Shown: positions 53,060 through 62,745, numbered from the stretch's first letter. The stretch: DNA of 64,000 nt from Lachnospiraceae bacterium (GCA_910575255.1 CAJTEM010000020.1:37645-101644), one strand, 5' to 3'. Notes: generated by a model not told the origin, from the sequence alone. Numbers and translations: made by a program.

Positions 53060-53311
53060 ACTGTGTTTCGCGATTTCTTAACTTACTGACATTGCCTGTG
53101 AACGGTAACGAATCCTGCCCCCATGAAGAATAATGGGTATGCTGATATTGAGTTGAAAAGAATCAGCCAGGTTTGCTTTGCAACAGATAATTTGTTTATT
53201 ATAAATTAACAATATGGGCAATAATGAGTATCTGTAAAACAGGATTCTGGTTTGATAATGAGGGGATATAGAAAAAATACCCGAAAAACGTTAAGTATTA
53301 TTAATTCGACA

Positions 53312-53350
53312 TTGACAATATGACGAAATAATGTTAATCTATAATTAACA
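53312..53350 (+). promoter_or_regulatory. Promoter and palindromic operator of the D-amino-acid operon
   Basis: TTGACA (53312-53317) and TAATCT (53335-53340) have 17-nt spacing. A palindrome, TGTTAAT (53332-53338) with ATTAACA (53344-53350), overlaps the -10 box, and a related half-site (AAATTAACAAT) lies near 53203-53213. This suggests repressor control. The regulator is not known. Confidence 0.6.
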
Positions 53351-53428
53351 ATAAATTCCGGAATAGAAACCAATTACCGCACTGCAGGGCGGTGAAGCTG
53401 TTGTCTGTGAGAGAAAGGAGTTTTGGGG

Positions 53429-55033
53429 ATGTTGGATGTATTGATCAGAAATGCAAGGGTGATTGACGGAAGCGGGGCGCCGGCTTTTGAGGGGAATGTG
53501 GGAATCCGGGGGGACAAGCTGGTGATGGCCCGGGGAGATGAGGAGGCAAAAGAGGTGATTGACGCGGCAGGGCGTTATGTCTGTCCGGGATTTATCGACG
53601 CACATTCTCATGGGGATATGATTCTTGGCACAGAGGATGCCCATCTGTTTAAGACAACGCAGGGGGTTACCACAGAGATTGTGGGGCAGTGCGGCCTGTC
53701 GATGGCGCCGGTTGCGCCGGAGCATCTGGCAGATATTCAGAATATGCTGTCCATGGGAACCACATGGTTTCCGGAGGATATGAAGAACTGGGAGAGCTAT
53801 GGCCGGTTTTTGGAGTATGCAGGGAAGCAGAAGCTGACGGCGAATGTCAAGATGTATATCGGACACAGCAGCTTAAGGATTGCGGTTATGGGGATGGCGA
53901 ACCGCCCGGCTGCCGGGGAAGAGCTGGAAAGGATGAAGGCGATTCTGCGGGATGCGATGGAGAAAGGGGCAGCCGGTTTCTCGACAGGGCTGATCTATAC
54001 ACCGAGCTGCTATGCAGAGGAGCATGAGATTATTGAACTGGCAAAGGTGATTGCGCCTTATGGCGGGATTTATGCCAGCCATATGCGCAATGAGTCGAAC
54101 GGGATTGCCGAGGCCGTGAAGGAGACGATCAACGTGGGACGGCAGGCGGGAGTTCGTGTGGACATTTCTCATCATAAGATGCTGGGCAAGCCAAACTGGG
54201 GTAAACAGAAGGAGACACTGCGGCTGATTCATGAGGCCAGGCAGGAGGGAATCCAGGTGATTCATGACCAGTATCCGTATACCTGCAATATGACGACACT
54301 GAATGCGTGCATGCCGCCATGGTATTTTGAGAACGGGTTCCGTTCCATGACGGAGAAGCTAAAGGATCCGGAGTTCCGCAAAAAGCTGAGAGCCGAGATG
54401 GAGGATGCTTCAACCCCCTATGATAATTATTATCTGAATGCCGGGGGATTTGGCGGTGTCTATGTTTATTCCGCATCCAAAACCCCGCAGGCAGAGGGGA
54501 AATTTATCACGGAATATGCCAGGGAGATCGGCAAGGACGAGTGGGAGGCATTCTTTGATCTATGTATGGAGAATAACTGTGAGACCGGCGGGGTGTTCAG
54601 CAGCATGTGCGAGGAGGACGTATGTGAGATTATCCGGGATCCCTATTGCATCGTGGGCAGCGACGGACTGACAAGAAGCTGGAAGGAAAAGGGACATCCC
54701 CGAGCCAGCGGTACATTTCCCCATGCAATTACCTTTTTTGTTAAGGAAAAAGGGATTCTGACGCTGGAACAGGTGATTCACAAGATGACGGGGCTGACAG
54801 CCGAATGCCTGTCGGTGAAAAATAAAGGACGGATCCGGGACGGATATGATGCAGATCTGTTGATTTTTGATTATGAGCGCCTGAAGGACACGGCCACCTA
54901 CAGCAATCCCAACAGCATTACGGAAGGGATCGATTATGTGTTTGTGAATGGAGAGCTTGTCTGGCATGACGGGCAATTCACCGGTCTTACGCCAGGCAGA
55001 ATGCTTTGCCATTGGGAGCGCCGTGAGGGCTGA
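53429..55033 (+). CDS. N-acyl-D-amino-acid deacylase (D-aminoacylase)
   Basis: The 534-residue metal-dependent amidohydrolase frees D-amino acids from N-acyl forms. It shows the D-aminoacylase pattern: DAHSHGDM metal site, TEIVGQCGLSMAPV, VDISHHKMLGKPNWG, QYPYTCNMTTL and the late metal/catalytic Asp in IVGSDGLTRSW. The C-terminal beta-subdomain (GYDADLLIFDYERLKDTATYSNP) is typical of the family. ATG 53429 follows AAAGGAGTTTTGGGG. It is the first of three genes that together handle D-amino acids. Confidence 0.92.
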   Translation: MLDVLIRNARVIDGSGAPAFEGNVGIRGDKLVMARGDEEAKEVIDAAGRYVCPGFIDAHSHGDMILGTEDAHLFKTTQGVTTEIVGQCGLSMAPVAPEHLADIQNMLSMGTTWFPEDMKNWESYGRFLEYAGKQKLTANVKMYIGHSSLRIAVMGMANRPAAGEELERMKAILRDAMEKGAAGFSTGLIYTPSCYAEEHEIIELAKVIAPYGGIYASHMRNESNGIAEAVKETINVGRQAGVRVDISHHKMLGKPNWGKQKETLRLIHEARQEGIQVIHDQYPYTCNMTTLNACMPPWYFENGFRSMTEKLKDPEFRKKLRAEMEDASTPYDNYYLNAGGFGGVYVYSASKTPQAEGKFITEYAREIGKDEWEAFFDLCMENNCETGGVFSSMCEEDVCEIIRDPYCIVGSDGLTRSWKEKGHPRASGTFPHAITFFVKEKGILTLEQVIHKMTGLTAECLSVKNKGRIRDGYDADLLIFDYERLKDTATYSNPNSITEGIDYVFVNGELVWHDGQFTGLTPGRMLCHWERREG

Positions 55034-55037
55034 ACGG

Positions 55038-55151
55038 ATGGATATTGATGTGAGGATGCACGCTTTTTATGAACCATGGGTTCCTCTGTCTGCCAAGGAC
55101 GACCGTGGACAGGGGGGAATCTGCCTGCTTGGGAAGAGAGGAAGAATATGA
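55038..55151 (+). CDS. Possible 37-residue coupling ORF
   Basis: ATG 55038 lies 4 nt after the deacylase stop with GAGGG about 9 nt upstream. The frame runs 37 codons and its TGA overlaps the permease ATG (ATGA). The product (start MDIDVRMHAFYEPW) has no recognised domain. It may be a real small protein or only a device coupling translation of the two genes. Confidence 0.3.
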   Translation: MDIDVRMHAFYEPWVPLSAKDDRGQGGICLLGKRGRI

Positions 55152-56521
55152 ACGTACTGATCGCATTTATGATAACGATGATAATCCTGCTGGTGTCCCT
55201 GATTATATTCAAAGTCAGCCCCGGTGTGTCCCTGTTTCTGTGTGCCATTGTCATGGCCCTGCTTTGCGGACTTCCGCTTACGGATACGCTGGGTTATCTG
55301 ACGAGCGGCTTTGGCAGTATCATGACCAGCATCGGACTGCTGATTCTGTTCGGAGGGATTTTCGGTATGATGTTGGGGGACTCCGGCGGCATGGAGGAGC
55401 TGGCTAAAGGACTGCTGCGCACGTTTGGTAAGAAGAACGATATGCTGGCTCTGAACCTGGCCGGATTCATTGTCTCGATTCCGGTATATTTCGGCTCTGC
55501 CTATATCACCCTGAATCCATTGGTGACCAGCCTGCAGAAGTTTACCAAAAAGAAAACCTCTGCTTATGTGGCAGCTCTGTTTACCGGCCTTTTGCTGACG
55601 CACTGTGTGGTGGCGCCGACACCGGGCCCTCTGGCAGTAGCCGGGCAGATCGGGGCAAATGTGGGCTGGTTTATAATCTACGGAATCGCAGTTGCGCTTC
55701 CGGCAAGCCTGTTATGTGGCTGGCAATATGCCAATATTTTAAACAGCAGAGCTGCAGGGACCGGACCGGAAGAAAAAGGGGCAGAGATTGCGGGGATTCT
55801 TGACGACAAAGAGCTGTTAAAGGCGGATCCGGGGAAGCCCAGTGCAGGTCTGACGCTGCTTCTGATTGCGCTTCCGATTGTGCTGATTGTCATCAATTCT
55901 GTCTGCGGTGTGCTGCTGCCGGCGGATCATATGCTGAATCTGATCTTCGGTTTTTTGGGGAATAATAACGTGGCTCTGTTTATTGCCATGATTGTGTCCG
56001 GATTTGTGCTGCGGGGGTATCTGGTGCCTGCGGTCAGTCCGACTCTTTGGAATTATATTGACAAGACCTCGGATTCGATGGGGAATATTCTGATGGTAAT
56101 CGGCTGCGGGAACTGCTTTGGTACGATCCTGCAGAAGAGCGGTCTGGGAGACGCGCTGGTGGAATTGTTGTCAAAAATGAACATTCCGGTTATCCTGCTG
56201 GCCTTTGTCCTGGCGATGATTATCCGTGCAGCGGTTGGCTCGGCTACTGTTGCGATGCTGACGACAGTGTCTATTGTGGGGCCGACTGCCGTTGCCATGG
56301 GGATGTCTCCGGTTATCGTGGGACTGGCTATCTGTGTGGGAACGGTGGGACTTACCCTCCCCACGGATGCGGCTTTCTGGATGCCGGCAAGATACAGCAG
56401 CCTGACGGTTAAGGAGGCGTTTGCGGCAACGACGTATCCGACGACGCTTGCCAGCCTTGCCGGTTTTGCGGTTGTGCTGGTTCTGCATCTGTTTTCGGGT
56501 ATTTTGCCGGGGATGTTCTAG
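55148..56521 (+). CDS. GntP-family permease
   Basis: A 457-residue membrane transporter with about 12-13 segments of the gluconate:H+ symporter family (MLGDSGGMEELAKGLLRTFG; HCVVAPTPGPLAVAGQ; RAAVGSATVAMLTTVSIVGP). GntP members carry gluconate, but others such as DsdX carry D-serine. Its place between a D-aminoacylase and a D-serine dehydratase gene favours a D-amino acid or N-acyl-D-amino acid substrate. ATG 55148 follows AGAGGAAG. Confidence 0.88.
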   Translation: MNVLIAFMITMIILLVSLIIFKVSPGVSLFLCAIVMALLCGLPLTDTLGYLTSGFGSIMTSIGLLILFGGIFGMMLGDSGGMEELAKGLLRTFGKKNDMLALNLAGFIVSIPVYFGSAYITLNPLVTSLQKFTKKKTSAYVAALFTGLLLTHCVVAPTPGPLAVAGQIGANVGWFIIYGIAVALPASLLCGWQYANILNSRAAGTGPEEKGAEIAGILDDKELLKADPGKPSAGLTLLLIALPIVLIVINSVCGVLLPADHMLNLIFGFLGNNNVALFIAMIVSGFVLRGYLVPAVSPTLWNYIDKTSDSMGNILMVIGCGNCFGTILQKSGLGDALVELLSKMNIPVILLAFVLAMIIRAAVGSATVAMLTTVSIVGPTAVAMGMSPVIVGLAICVGTVGLTLPTDAAFWMPARYSSLTVKEAFAATTYPTTLASLAGFAVVLVLHLFSGILPGMF

Positions 56522-56657
56522 AGCGTGCCGGACACACTCCGGGCGAATCGCAGAGGGATGCGCTTTAAGTAACCGTTCAGACGGCAGGAGGGTTGTAAAT
56601 CCATAACGGATGGACGGTTACGTCAAAAAATAGAATTCAGGAAAAGGAAATGATAAA

Positions 56658-58025
56658 ATGCTGACAGAGAGTACTGTGTTGGGAAGGACATGGGAGGAGT
56701 GGGAAAAGGCATGTCCGGTTGTAGCGGATATCCGCGCACTGCGTGAGACAGGATGGAGAAATGAAGATAAGAAGAGCTGCAGGGAAGCGATCGAGGACTG
56801 CGAGCTGACGATGGCAGATGTTCTGGATGCCGGCAGACGTCTGGAACGTTTCGCGCCGTATTTTGCGGCGGTGTTTCCGGAGACAGCTCCGGCCGGAGGG
56901 ATCATCGAATCGCCTGTTCGGGAGATCCCACGGATGAAGGCTGTGCTGGAAGCACAGGAGCAGAGAAGTCTGCCAGGAAGGCTTTGGCTTAAAATGGACA
57001 GCCATCTGCCGATCTCCGGTTCCATCAAGGCACGCGGCGGTATCTATGAGATCTTAAAGACAGCGGAGGAGATTGCCATCCGGCACGGACTGCTGCATGA
57101 AGGAGACAATTACCGGATGTTTGACAGCCAGACATTCCGGGAACTGTTTTCCCGCTACTGTGTGGGAGTGGGTTCTACCGGTAATCTTGGCCTGTCTATC
57201 GGGATCATGAGCGCAAGGCTGGGCTTCCGGGTAACGGTACATATGTCTGCAGACGCCAGACAGTGGAAGAAGGATATGCTGCGCAGCAAAGGCGTCACGG
57301 TCATGGAGTATGAGTCGGACTATAGTGTCGCGGTCAGGGAAGGCCGGAAGCTGGCCGGGAAGGATCCGTACTGCCATTTTGTGGATGACGAGAATTCGAA
57401 GACACTGTTTCTGGGGTATGCGGTGGCGGCGTTGCGGCTGAAAAAGCAGTTTGAGGAATTAAACATCCGGGTGGACAGAGAACATCCCCTGTTTGTCTAT
57501 CTTCCCTGCGGAGTCGGGGGAGGCCCCGGCGGGGTGGCTTTCGGGATTAAGCTGGTGTTTGGCGATGCGGCACATTGCTTCTTTGCCGAGCCGACGCATT
57601 CCTGCTGTATGATGCTGGGGATGGCCACAGGAGAGAACCATCGGGTCAGTGTGCAGGATTTCGGGATTGACAATCTTACGGTTGCGGACGGACTGGCGGT
57701 GGGCCGGGCTTCCGGCTTTGTAGGCCAATTGATGCGCCCGTTTATGAGCGGATGCTATTCTCTGAGCGATGAAAGGATGTATGGGATGCTGGCACAGCTG
57801 GCGGACAGTGAGGGCGTTCATCTGGAACCAAGTGCCCTCGCAGGGATGTATGGTCCGGTGCTTTTAGAAAAGCTGCCGGCTTTTCGGGAGTATGTAAAAC
57901 AGGAAGCGCCGGCGGATGTGATGGCAAAGAGCACCCAGCTGGTATGGGCAACAGGGGGCAGCATGGTTCCGAAAGAGGAGATGGAGGGATATTATCGGAA
58001 GGGAAGGGAGATACTTTCCCGATGA
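56658..58025 (+). CDS. dsdA: D-serine ammonia-lyase (D-serine dehydratase)
   Basis: A 455-residue PLP enzyme converting D-serine to pyruvate and ammonia. It has the PLP-Lys124 in SGSIKARGG, the phosphate-cup region [13 protein letters not shown], the substrate-binding stretch [17 protein letters not shown], and [14 protein letters not shown]. Length and motifs match DsdA well. ATG 56658 follows GGAAAAGG. It completes the pathway from N-acyl-D-amino acids to pyruvate; no dsdC-type regulator is adjacent. The 136-bp gap before it holds a weak hairpin (GTAACCGTTC 56569-56578 with GGACGGTTAC 56612-56621). Confidence 0.94.
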   Translation: MLTESTVLGRTWEEWEKACPVVADIRALRETGWRNEDKKSCREAIEDCELTMADVLDAGRRLERFAPYFAAVFPETAPAGGIIESPVREIPRMKAVLEAQEQRSLPGRLWLKMDSHLPISGSIKARGGIYEILKTAEEIAIRHGLLHEGDNYRMFDSQTFRELFSRYCVGVGSTGNLGLSIGIMSARLGFRVTVHMSADARQWKKDMLRSKGVTVMEYESDYSVAVREGRKLAGKDPYCHFVDDENSKTLFLGYAVAALRLKKQFEELNIRVDREHPLFVYLPCGVGGGPGGVAFGIKLVFGDAAHCFFAEPTHSCCMMLGMATGENHRVSVQDFGIDNLTVADGLAVGRASGFVGQLMRPFMSGCYSLSDERMYGMLAQLADSEGVHLEPSALAGMYGPVLLEKLPAFREYVKQEAPADVMAKSTQLVWATGGSMVPKEEMEGYYRKGREILSR

Positions 58026-58046
58026 AAAGAGAGTCTTAAAGAAAAC

Positions 58047-58089
58047 AGGCACCTGATACCTTGAGCGGTATTGAGTGCCTTTGATTTTG
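58047..58089 (+). terminator. Intrinsic terminator of the D-amino-acid operon
   Basis: AGGCACCTGATACC (58047-58060) pairs with GGTATTGAGTGCCT (58067-58080) with G-T pairs, followed by TTGATTTTG. Confidence 0.75.
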
Positions 58090-58144
58090 TCCTGTTTTTG
58101 ACTGCTGCCAGTCATAGCGATTCCATTTCAAAAAGATAAAAATA

Positions 58145-58173
58145 TTGACGGCATAAGAAAAATCGAGTAAGAT
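58145..58173 (+). promoter_or_regulatory. SigA-type promoter of the pur operon
   Basis: TTGACG (58145-58150) and TAAGAT (58168-58173) have 17-nt spacing, about 75 nt before purE. No purine riboswitch core was found in this short leader. Confidence 0.6.
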
Positions 58174-58248
58174 ACTGATAAATGACGGTAGGGGATCGAT
58201 TTGCCGTTTATTTCCATGGAGAACGAATCAGATAAAGGAGAGCAGGCA

Positions 58249-58761
58249 ATGGTGAAAGTAGGAATCGTAATGGGCAGTGATTCAGATATGCCGGTGATGG
58301 CAAAAGCGGCAGAGATGCTGGATAAGTTTGGGATAGAATATGAGATGACGATCATCTCCGCGCACCGGGAGCCGGATATTTTCTTTGCGTGGGCAAAGGC
58401 TGCGGAGGGGAAGGGGATGAAAGTGATTATTGCCGGAGCCGGGAAAGCGGCTCATCTGCCGGGGATGTGCGCGGCGATTTTTCCCATGCCGGTGATCGGG
58501 ATTCCCATGAAGACATCAGACCTGGGGGGCGTGGATTCTCTGTATTCCATCGTGCAGATGCCTTCGGGGATTCCGGTGGCTACGGTGGCGATCAATGGCG
58601 GAGCCAATGCAGGAATCCTGGCTGCGAAGATCCTGGCGGCTTCGGATGAGGAGCTGCTGGGGAAGCTGAAGGCTTACAGTGAAGAGATGAAGAACGATGT
58701 GGTGAAGAAGGCAAAGAAGCTGGAGAGTATCGGATATAAGGAATATCTTGCGCAGAAGTGA
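58249..58761 (+). CDS. purE: N5-carboxyaminoimidazole ribonucleotide mutase
   Basis: PurE moves the carboxyl group of N5-CAIR to give CAIR in purine synthesis. The 170-residue class I protein has the signature GIVMGSDSDMPVM, ISAHREPD with the catalytic His, and AGAGKAAHLPGM followed by PVIGIPMKT. ATG 58249 follows AAAGGAGAGC. No purK is adjacent; the partner enzyme may be elsewhere, or the class II-type direct carboxylation may operate. Confidence 0.95.
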   Translation: MVKVGIVMGSDSDMPVMAKAAEMLDKFGIEYEMTIISAHREPDIFFAWAKAAEGKGMKVIIAGAGKAAHLPGMCAAIFPMPVIGIPMKTSDLGGVDSLYSIVQMPSGIPVATVAINGGANAGILAAKILAASDEELLGKLKAYSEEMKNDVVKKAKKLESIGYKEYLAQK

Positions 58762-58876
58762 GGAAGATGGGCTTTTCGGCAAGACAGGGCAGAAGAAAAC
58801 AAAAAACAGACAGGGAAGTCCCGGCAGAAGCAGTTTCGGCAGGGGCGTCGGGACGCTGCAGAACAGGAGGACAGGT

Positions 58877-59908
58877 ATGGATTACAAGAAAGCCGGAGTG
58901 GATATCGAGGCGGGCTACAAGTCCGTGGAGCTGATGAAGGAGCATGTGAAAAAGACCATGCGGGAGGAAGTGCTGGGCGGTCTGGGCGGATTTTCCGGGG
59001 CATTTTCCCTGTCAAAGATTAAGGAGATGGAAGAGCCGGTGCTTTTATCCGGTACGGACGGTTGCGGAACGAAAGTAAAGCTGGCGATCATTATGGATAA
59101 GCATGACACGATCGGGATTGATGCGGTGGCCATGTGTGTCAATGATATCGCCTGTGCCGGCGGAGAGCCGCTGTTCTTTCTGGATTATATTGCCTGCGGC
59201 AAGAACTACCCGGAGAAGATTGCGGATATTGTAAAGGGTGTTGCAGAGGGCTGCCTGCAGTCTGAGGCAGCGCTGGTCGGCGGCGAGACGGCGGAGCATC
59301 CGGGACTGATGCCGGAGGAGGATTATGATCTGGCCGGGTTTGCGGTAGGAGTCTGCGATAAGAAGGATATGATCACGGGTGAGGATTTAAAGGCCGGGGA
59401 TGTGCTGATCGGGATGGCTTCTTCCGGCGTACACAGCAATGGGTTCTCTCTGGTCCGCAAGGTATTTGAAAAGGAACTGACCCGGGAAGGGTTATCGGTC
59501 TGCTGCGATGAGCTGGGGAAGAGTCTGGGCGAGGCTCTTTTAGCGCCTACGAGAATTTACGTGAAGGCGTTGAAGAGTGTAAAGAACGCCGGTGTGACGG
59601 TAAAGGCGTGCAGCCATATTACCGGCGGCGGATTTTATGAGAATATTCCCCGGATGTTAAAGGAGGATACCCGGGCTGTCATTAAGAAGGACAGCTATCC
59701 CATACCGGCGATTTTTAAGCTGCTCGCTGAAAAGGGGGATATTGCAGAGGAGATGATGTACAATACTTTCAACATGGGGCTTGGCATGATTATTGCGGTG
59801 GATCCGGCGGATGAAAAGAAGGCCATGGAAGCGATCCGGATGGCAGGGGACACGCCCTATGTGGTCGGTTCTGTTGAGGTGGGAGAAAAGGGAGTGACCT
59901 TATGTTGA
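58877..59908 (+). CDS. purM: Phosphoribosylformylglycinamidine cyclo-ligase
   Basis: PurM closes the imidazole ring to form AIR. The 343-residue protein has the N-terminal DYKKAGVDIEAGYKSVELMK motif, LLSGTDGCGTKVKLA, VAMCVNDIACAGGEPLFFLD, GGETAEHPG and GVHSNGFSLVRKV, all typical of AIR synthetase. ATG 58877 follows AGGAGGAC. It overlaps purN by 7 nt. Confidence 0.96.
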   Translation: MDYKKAGVDIEAGYKSVELMKEHVKKTMREEVLGGLGGFSGAFSLSKIKEMEEPVLLSGTDGCGTKVKLAIIMDKHDTIGIDAVAMCVNDIACAGGEPLFFLDYIACGKNYPEKIADIVKGVAEGCLQSEAALVGGETAEHPGLMPEEDYDLAGFAVGVCDKKDMITGEDLKAGDVLIGMASSGVHSNGFSLVRKVFEKELTREGLSVCCDELGKSLGEALLAPTRIYVKALKSVKNAGVTVKACSHITGGGFYENIPRMLKEDTRAVIKKDSYPIPAIFKLLAEKGDIAEEMMYNTFNMGLGMIIAVDPADEKKAMEAIRMAGDTPYVVGSVEVGEKGVTLC

Positions 59909-60489
59909 GAGTGGGAGTGATGGTGTCCGGCGGAGGCACCAATCTGCAGGCGATTCTGGACCGTCTGGCTGATGGGAGTATTACCAATGCAGAGATTGCG
60001 GCAGTGATCAGCAACAATCCGGGCGCCTATGCACTGGAGAGGGCAAGGAAGCATGGAATTCCGGCTGTATGTGTGTCACCGAAGGAGTACGCAAAGCGGG
60101 AAGAGTTCAATGAAGCATTGCTGGCAAAGGTGGATGAGTATGCTCCGGATCTGATTGTCCTGGCAGGATTTCTGGTGAAGATTCCGCAGCAGATGATTGA
60201 TAAATACGAGCACAGGATCATCAACATTCATCCGTCATTGATTCCCTCCTTCTGCGGCGTGGGGTATTATGGGCTGAAGGTTCATGAAGCAGCGCTGACC
60301 CGGGGGGTGAAGATCACCGGGGCCACGGTTCACTATGTGGACGGCGGGATGGATACGGGTCCGATTCTTCTGCAGAAGGCTGTGGAGGTAAAGGACGGTG
60401 ATACGCCGGAGAGTTTGCAGCGGCGGGTGATGGAAGAGGCGGAGTGGGTGATCCTGCCGGAGGCGATTGACAGGATTGCCAATTCATAA
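59902..60489 (+). CDS. purN: Phosphoribosylglycinamide formyltransferase
   Basis: PurN transfers formyl from 10-formyl-THF to GAR. The 195-residue protein has GVMVSGGGTNLQAIL (phosphate loop), the formyl-transfer motif IINIHPSLIPSF with the catalytic His, and the downstream catalytic Asp in VDGGMDTGPI. The loop after HPSLIPSF (CGVGYYG) differs from the FPGLH of enteric enzymes, a common clostridial variant. It starts inside the end of purM. Confidence 0.94.
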   Translation: MLRVGVMVSGGGTNLQAILDRLADGSITNAEIAAVISNNPGAYALERARKHGIPAVCVSPKEYAKREEFNEALLAKVDEYAPDLIVLAGFLVKIPQQMIDKYEHRIINIHPSLIPSFCGVGYYGLKVHEAALTRGVKITGATVHYVDGGMDTGPILLQKAVEVKDGDTPESLQRRVMEEAEWVILPEAIDRIANS

Positions 60490-60599
60490 AGCGTCAGGCA
60501 GACAAGGAACTGGCACTGCATTGCGGAAATAGCAAGCGCCGGATTCACCGGATTTTCCTCAAGGCAGTACTGGCACAAGACAGAAGGAGGAAGCAGGGA

Positions 60600-61874
60600 A
60601 TGAAGATACTGATTGTCGGCGGCGGCGGCAGAGAGCATGCCATTGCGTGGAAGGTGGCTCAAAGCGCGAAAGTTGAGAAGATCTACTGTGCACCAGGGAA
60701 TGCGGGGATCGCCCAGGTGGCGGAGTGCGTAAATATCGGTGTTATGGAGTTTGACCGTCTGGTGGAGTTTGCCAGAGAAAAGGAGATTGACCTGACAGTG
60801 GTGGCTCCGGACGATCCTCTGGCTGCCGGGGCGGTGGATGCCTTTGAGGCAGCGGGCCTGCGGGCCTTTGGACCCAGAAAAAATGCGGCAGTTCTGGAAG
60901 GATCCAAGGCATTTTCCAAAGATTTGATGAAAAAATACGGGATACCCACTGCTGCTTATGAGACCTTTGATTCCCCTGAGGAAGCTCTTGCCTATCTGGA
61001 GACAGCGCCCATGCCGATTGTACTGAAGGCAGACGGTCTGGCTCTGGGAAAAGGCGTGCTGATCTGCAAAACCTTGAAGGAGGCAAAAGAAGGAGTTCAG
61101 TCCCTGATGCTGGACAAGCAGTTCGGCTCGGCCGGGAACCGGATCGTCATTGAGGAGTTTATGACTGGCCGGGAGGTCTCCGTGCTTTCCTTTGTGGATG
61201 GCAGAAATATCCGGATCATGACTTCGGCACAGGATCACAAGCGTGCCAAAGACGGCGACGAGGGCCTCAACACCGGCGGAATGGGGACATTTTCTCCCAG
61301 CCCGTTTTACACAAAAGAGGTAGATGAATTCTGCCGGAAGCATATTTATCAGCCCACTGTGGATGCCATGCGCACAGAGGGACGCGAATTCAAGGGTGTG
61401 ATTTTCTTTGGCCTGATGCTGACGGAGAAGGGACCGCGGGTTCTGGAATATAACGCCCGGTTCGGAGATCCCGAGACCCAGGTGGTGCTGCCGCGGATAA
61501 GGAATGATATTGTGGATGTGTTTGAGGCGTGCATTGACGGTACTTTGGATCAGATTGAGCTGGAGTTTGAGGATAATGCGGCAGTCTGCGTGGTGCTGGC
61601 CTCTGACGGCTATCCGGAGCATTATGAGAAAGGATATCCGATCACCGGGCTGGAGAGATTTGCGGAGGCGGACGGCTATTATGTCTTCCATGCAGGCAGT
61701 AAGTTTGACGCAGAGGGAAGGATCGTAACCAACGGGGGCCGGGTGCTGGGTGTGACGGCAGTGGGCAGGGATCTGAAGGCGGCCCGCGCCAATGCCTATG
61801 CGGCTACGGACTGGGTGGAATTCGGGAACAAATATATGCGCCATGATATCGGGAAGGCGATTGATGAGGCGTAG
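60600..61874 (+). CDS. purD: Phosphoribosylamine-glycine ligase
   Basis: PurD joins phosphoribosylamine and glycine to form GAR. The 424-residue ATP-grasp enzyme shows the N-terminal KILIVGGGGREHAIAWK, the family's VVAPDDPLAAGAVDAFE region, the ATP-binding VLKADGLALGKGV, HKRAKDGDEGLNTGGMG, and the metal site EYNARFGDPETQ. AGAAGGAGG lies before ATG 60600. It is the last gene of the pur cluster here; purF, purL, purH and others are elsewhere. Confidence 0.96.
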   Translation: MKILIVGGGGREHAIAWKVAQSAKVEKIYCAPGNAGIAQVAECVNIGVMEFDRLVEFAREKEIDLTVVAPDDPLAAGAVDAFEAAGLRAFGPRKNAAVLEGSKAFSKDLMKKYGIPTAAYETFDSPEEALAYLETAPMPIVLKADGLALGKGVLICKTLKEAKEGVQSLMLDKQFGSAGNRIVIEEFMTGREVSVLSFVDGRNIRIMTSAQDHKRAKDGDEGLNTGGMGTFSPSPFYTKEVDEFCRKHIYQPTVDAMRTEGREFKGVIFFGLMLTEKGPRVLEYNARFGDPETQVVLPRIRNDIVDVFEACIDGTLDQIELEFEDNAAVCVVLASDGYPEHYEKGYPITGLERFAEADGYYVFHAGSKFDAEGRIVTNGGRVLGVTAVGRDLKAARANAYAATDWVEFGNKYMRHDIGKAIDEA

Positions 61875-61938
61875 ACGCCGGTTACTGTTTACGGGGAACC
61901 GACCAGGCTACATTTTAACCGTCCCGTGAATGGTTACT

Positions 61939-61979
61939 CCAGAAGGTATGCCTTGGAACAAGGGAGGGGCTGCGGCTGG
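61939..61979 (-). repeat. Decayed edge of a type B intergenic palindrome
   Basis: CCAGAAGGTATGCCTTGGAA followed by CAAGGGAGGGGCTGCGG is the reverse complement of the right edge and flank seen at 4837-4906 and 39001-39040. The rest of the palindrome is missing. Confidence 0.6.
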
Positions 61980-62020
61980 TAAATACCAGCTGTTATTGAA
62001 ATTATGGACTGCCGGATTAC

Positions 62021-62185
62021 TAGTATAACCCGTTTTAAATAACCTTCCGTTTCGCCAGTCTGCTTTCCCGATAGCACAGAGGGAAAATGCTCAACGTAGC
62101 CCCACTACGCCTCCGCTTTTCCCTCTGCACTCTCGGAAAAGTATCCTTGCCGAAACAGAAAGGTATTTAAAACGGGTTATACTAG
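62021..62185. repeat. Palindromic MITE-like element, unrelated to the A/B family
   Basis: Terminal inverted repeats start CTAGTATAACCCGTTTTAAA and end with the near-complement, and extend about 35 bp including CGTTTCG/CGAAAC. Inside is a second stem (GCACAGAGGGAAAA with TTTTCCCTCTGCAC) and a small apical hairpin (CGTAG...CTACG). The overall shape is a long hairpin of 165 bp. No transposase is present. Only one copy occurs in the window. Confidence 0.7.
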
Positions 62186-62234
62186 CTGATATTTGGCGCC
62201 TTTTTGAGTATATAGAAGTGAAGACGGAGATGAA

Positions 62235-62495
62235 GTGCCTGTTTCAGTTATTAAAGCAGTGCTTATCTCGCTCAAGACGTTAATCCATGAACTTGAGGAA
62301 GACAAGGAGTTGAAACCTCTCTTGTCTTCTTTTTTGTGTTCACAGGATGAATTAGCAGCTAAGAGTATTACGGAATTAACTGTTTATGGCTATATTTCAC
62401 TTGCGTTGAAAATTTTAACGGCACCAGTGAAAGTGTCAAATTTTCGATCTCTCGCACTTAAATATTGTATTTGGAAACTAATTATGCTACAATAA
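62235..62495 (+). pseudogene. Probable 3' remnant of an unidentified gene
   Basis: The frame is open from 62208 (just after a TGA) to 62495, and the GTG at 62235 is only the first usable codon. The peptide (KTLIHELEEDKELKPLLSSF and on) reads like the end of a soluble helical protein but I cannot name it. It begins right after the palindrome at 62021-62185, which may have replaced or separated its 5' part. A further 30-codon ORF at 62546-62638 (MVISYKKLPPFW) may be the broken start of an XRE-type regulator. Base composition here is visibly AT-richer than upstream. Confidence 0.35.
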
Positions 62496-62712
62496 ACAAC
62501 AGTTATCCATTAATCTGACCGAAACACCTATTAAGGACTATATGTATGGTTATCAGCTATAAAAAACTACCCCCTTTTTGGAAAAGTGTTCCCACTGTCC
62601 ATCTCCCGAAATTTGATGAATATTCATACATTTCTTAATTCTTCATGGGATATAAGTAACTGTACCTGAAAAACCACCTACTGAATATTGAGAAAATTAA
62701 GGTTGAGAATTG

Positions 62713-62745
62713 AAAAAGGCTGCCGTTTTGATTGGGTAGCCTTTT
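62713..62745. terminator. Bidirectional terminator after the lipoprotein gene
   Basis: AAGGCTGCC and GGGTAGCCTT form a stem with one G-T pair around a 9-nt loop. On the minus strand it is followed by TTTTTC, fitting termination of the lipoprotein gene. On the plus strand TTGGATTTTATTT follows. Confidence 0.65.

Noticed and set aside
60333..61844. 503-residue open frame on the minus strand opposite purD
   Set aside because: It is a shadow of purD caused by codon bias; it has no ribosome binding site and no domain pattern.
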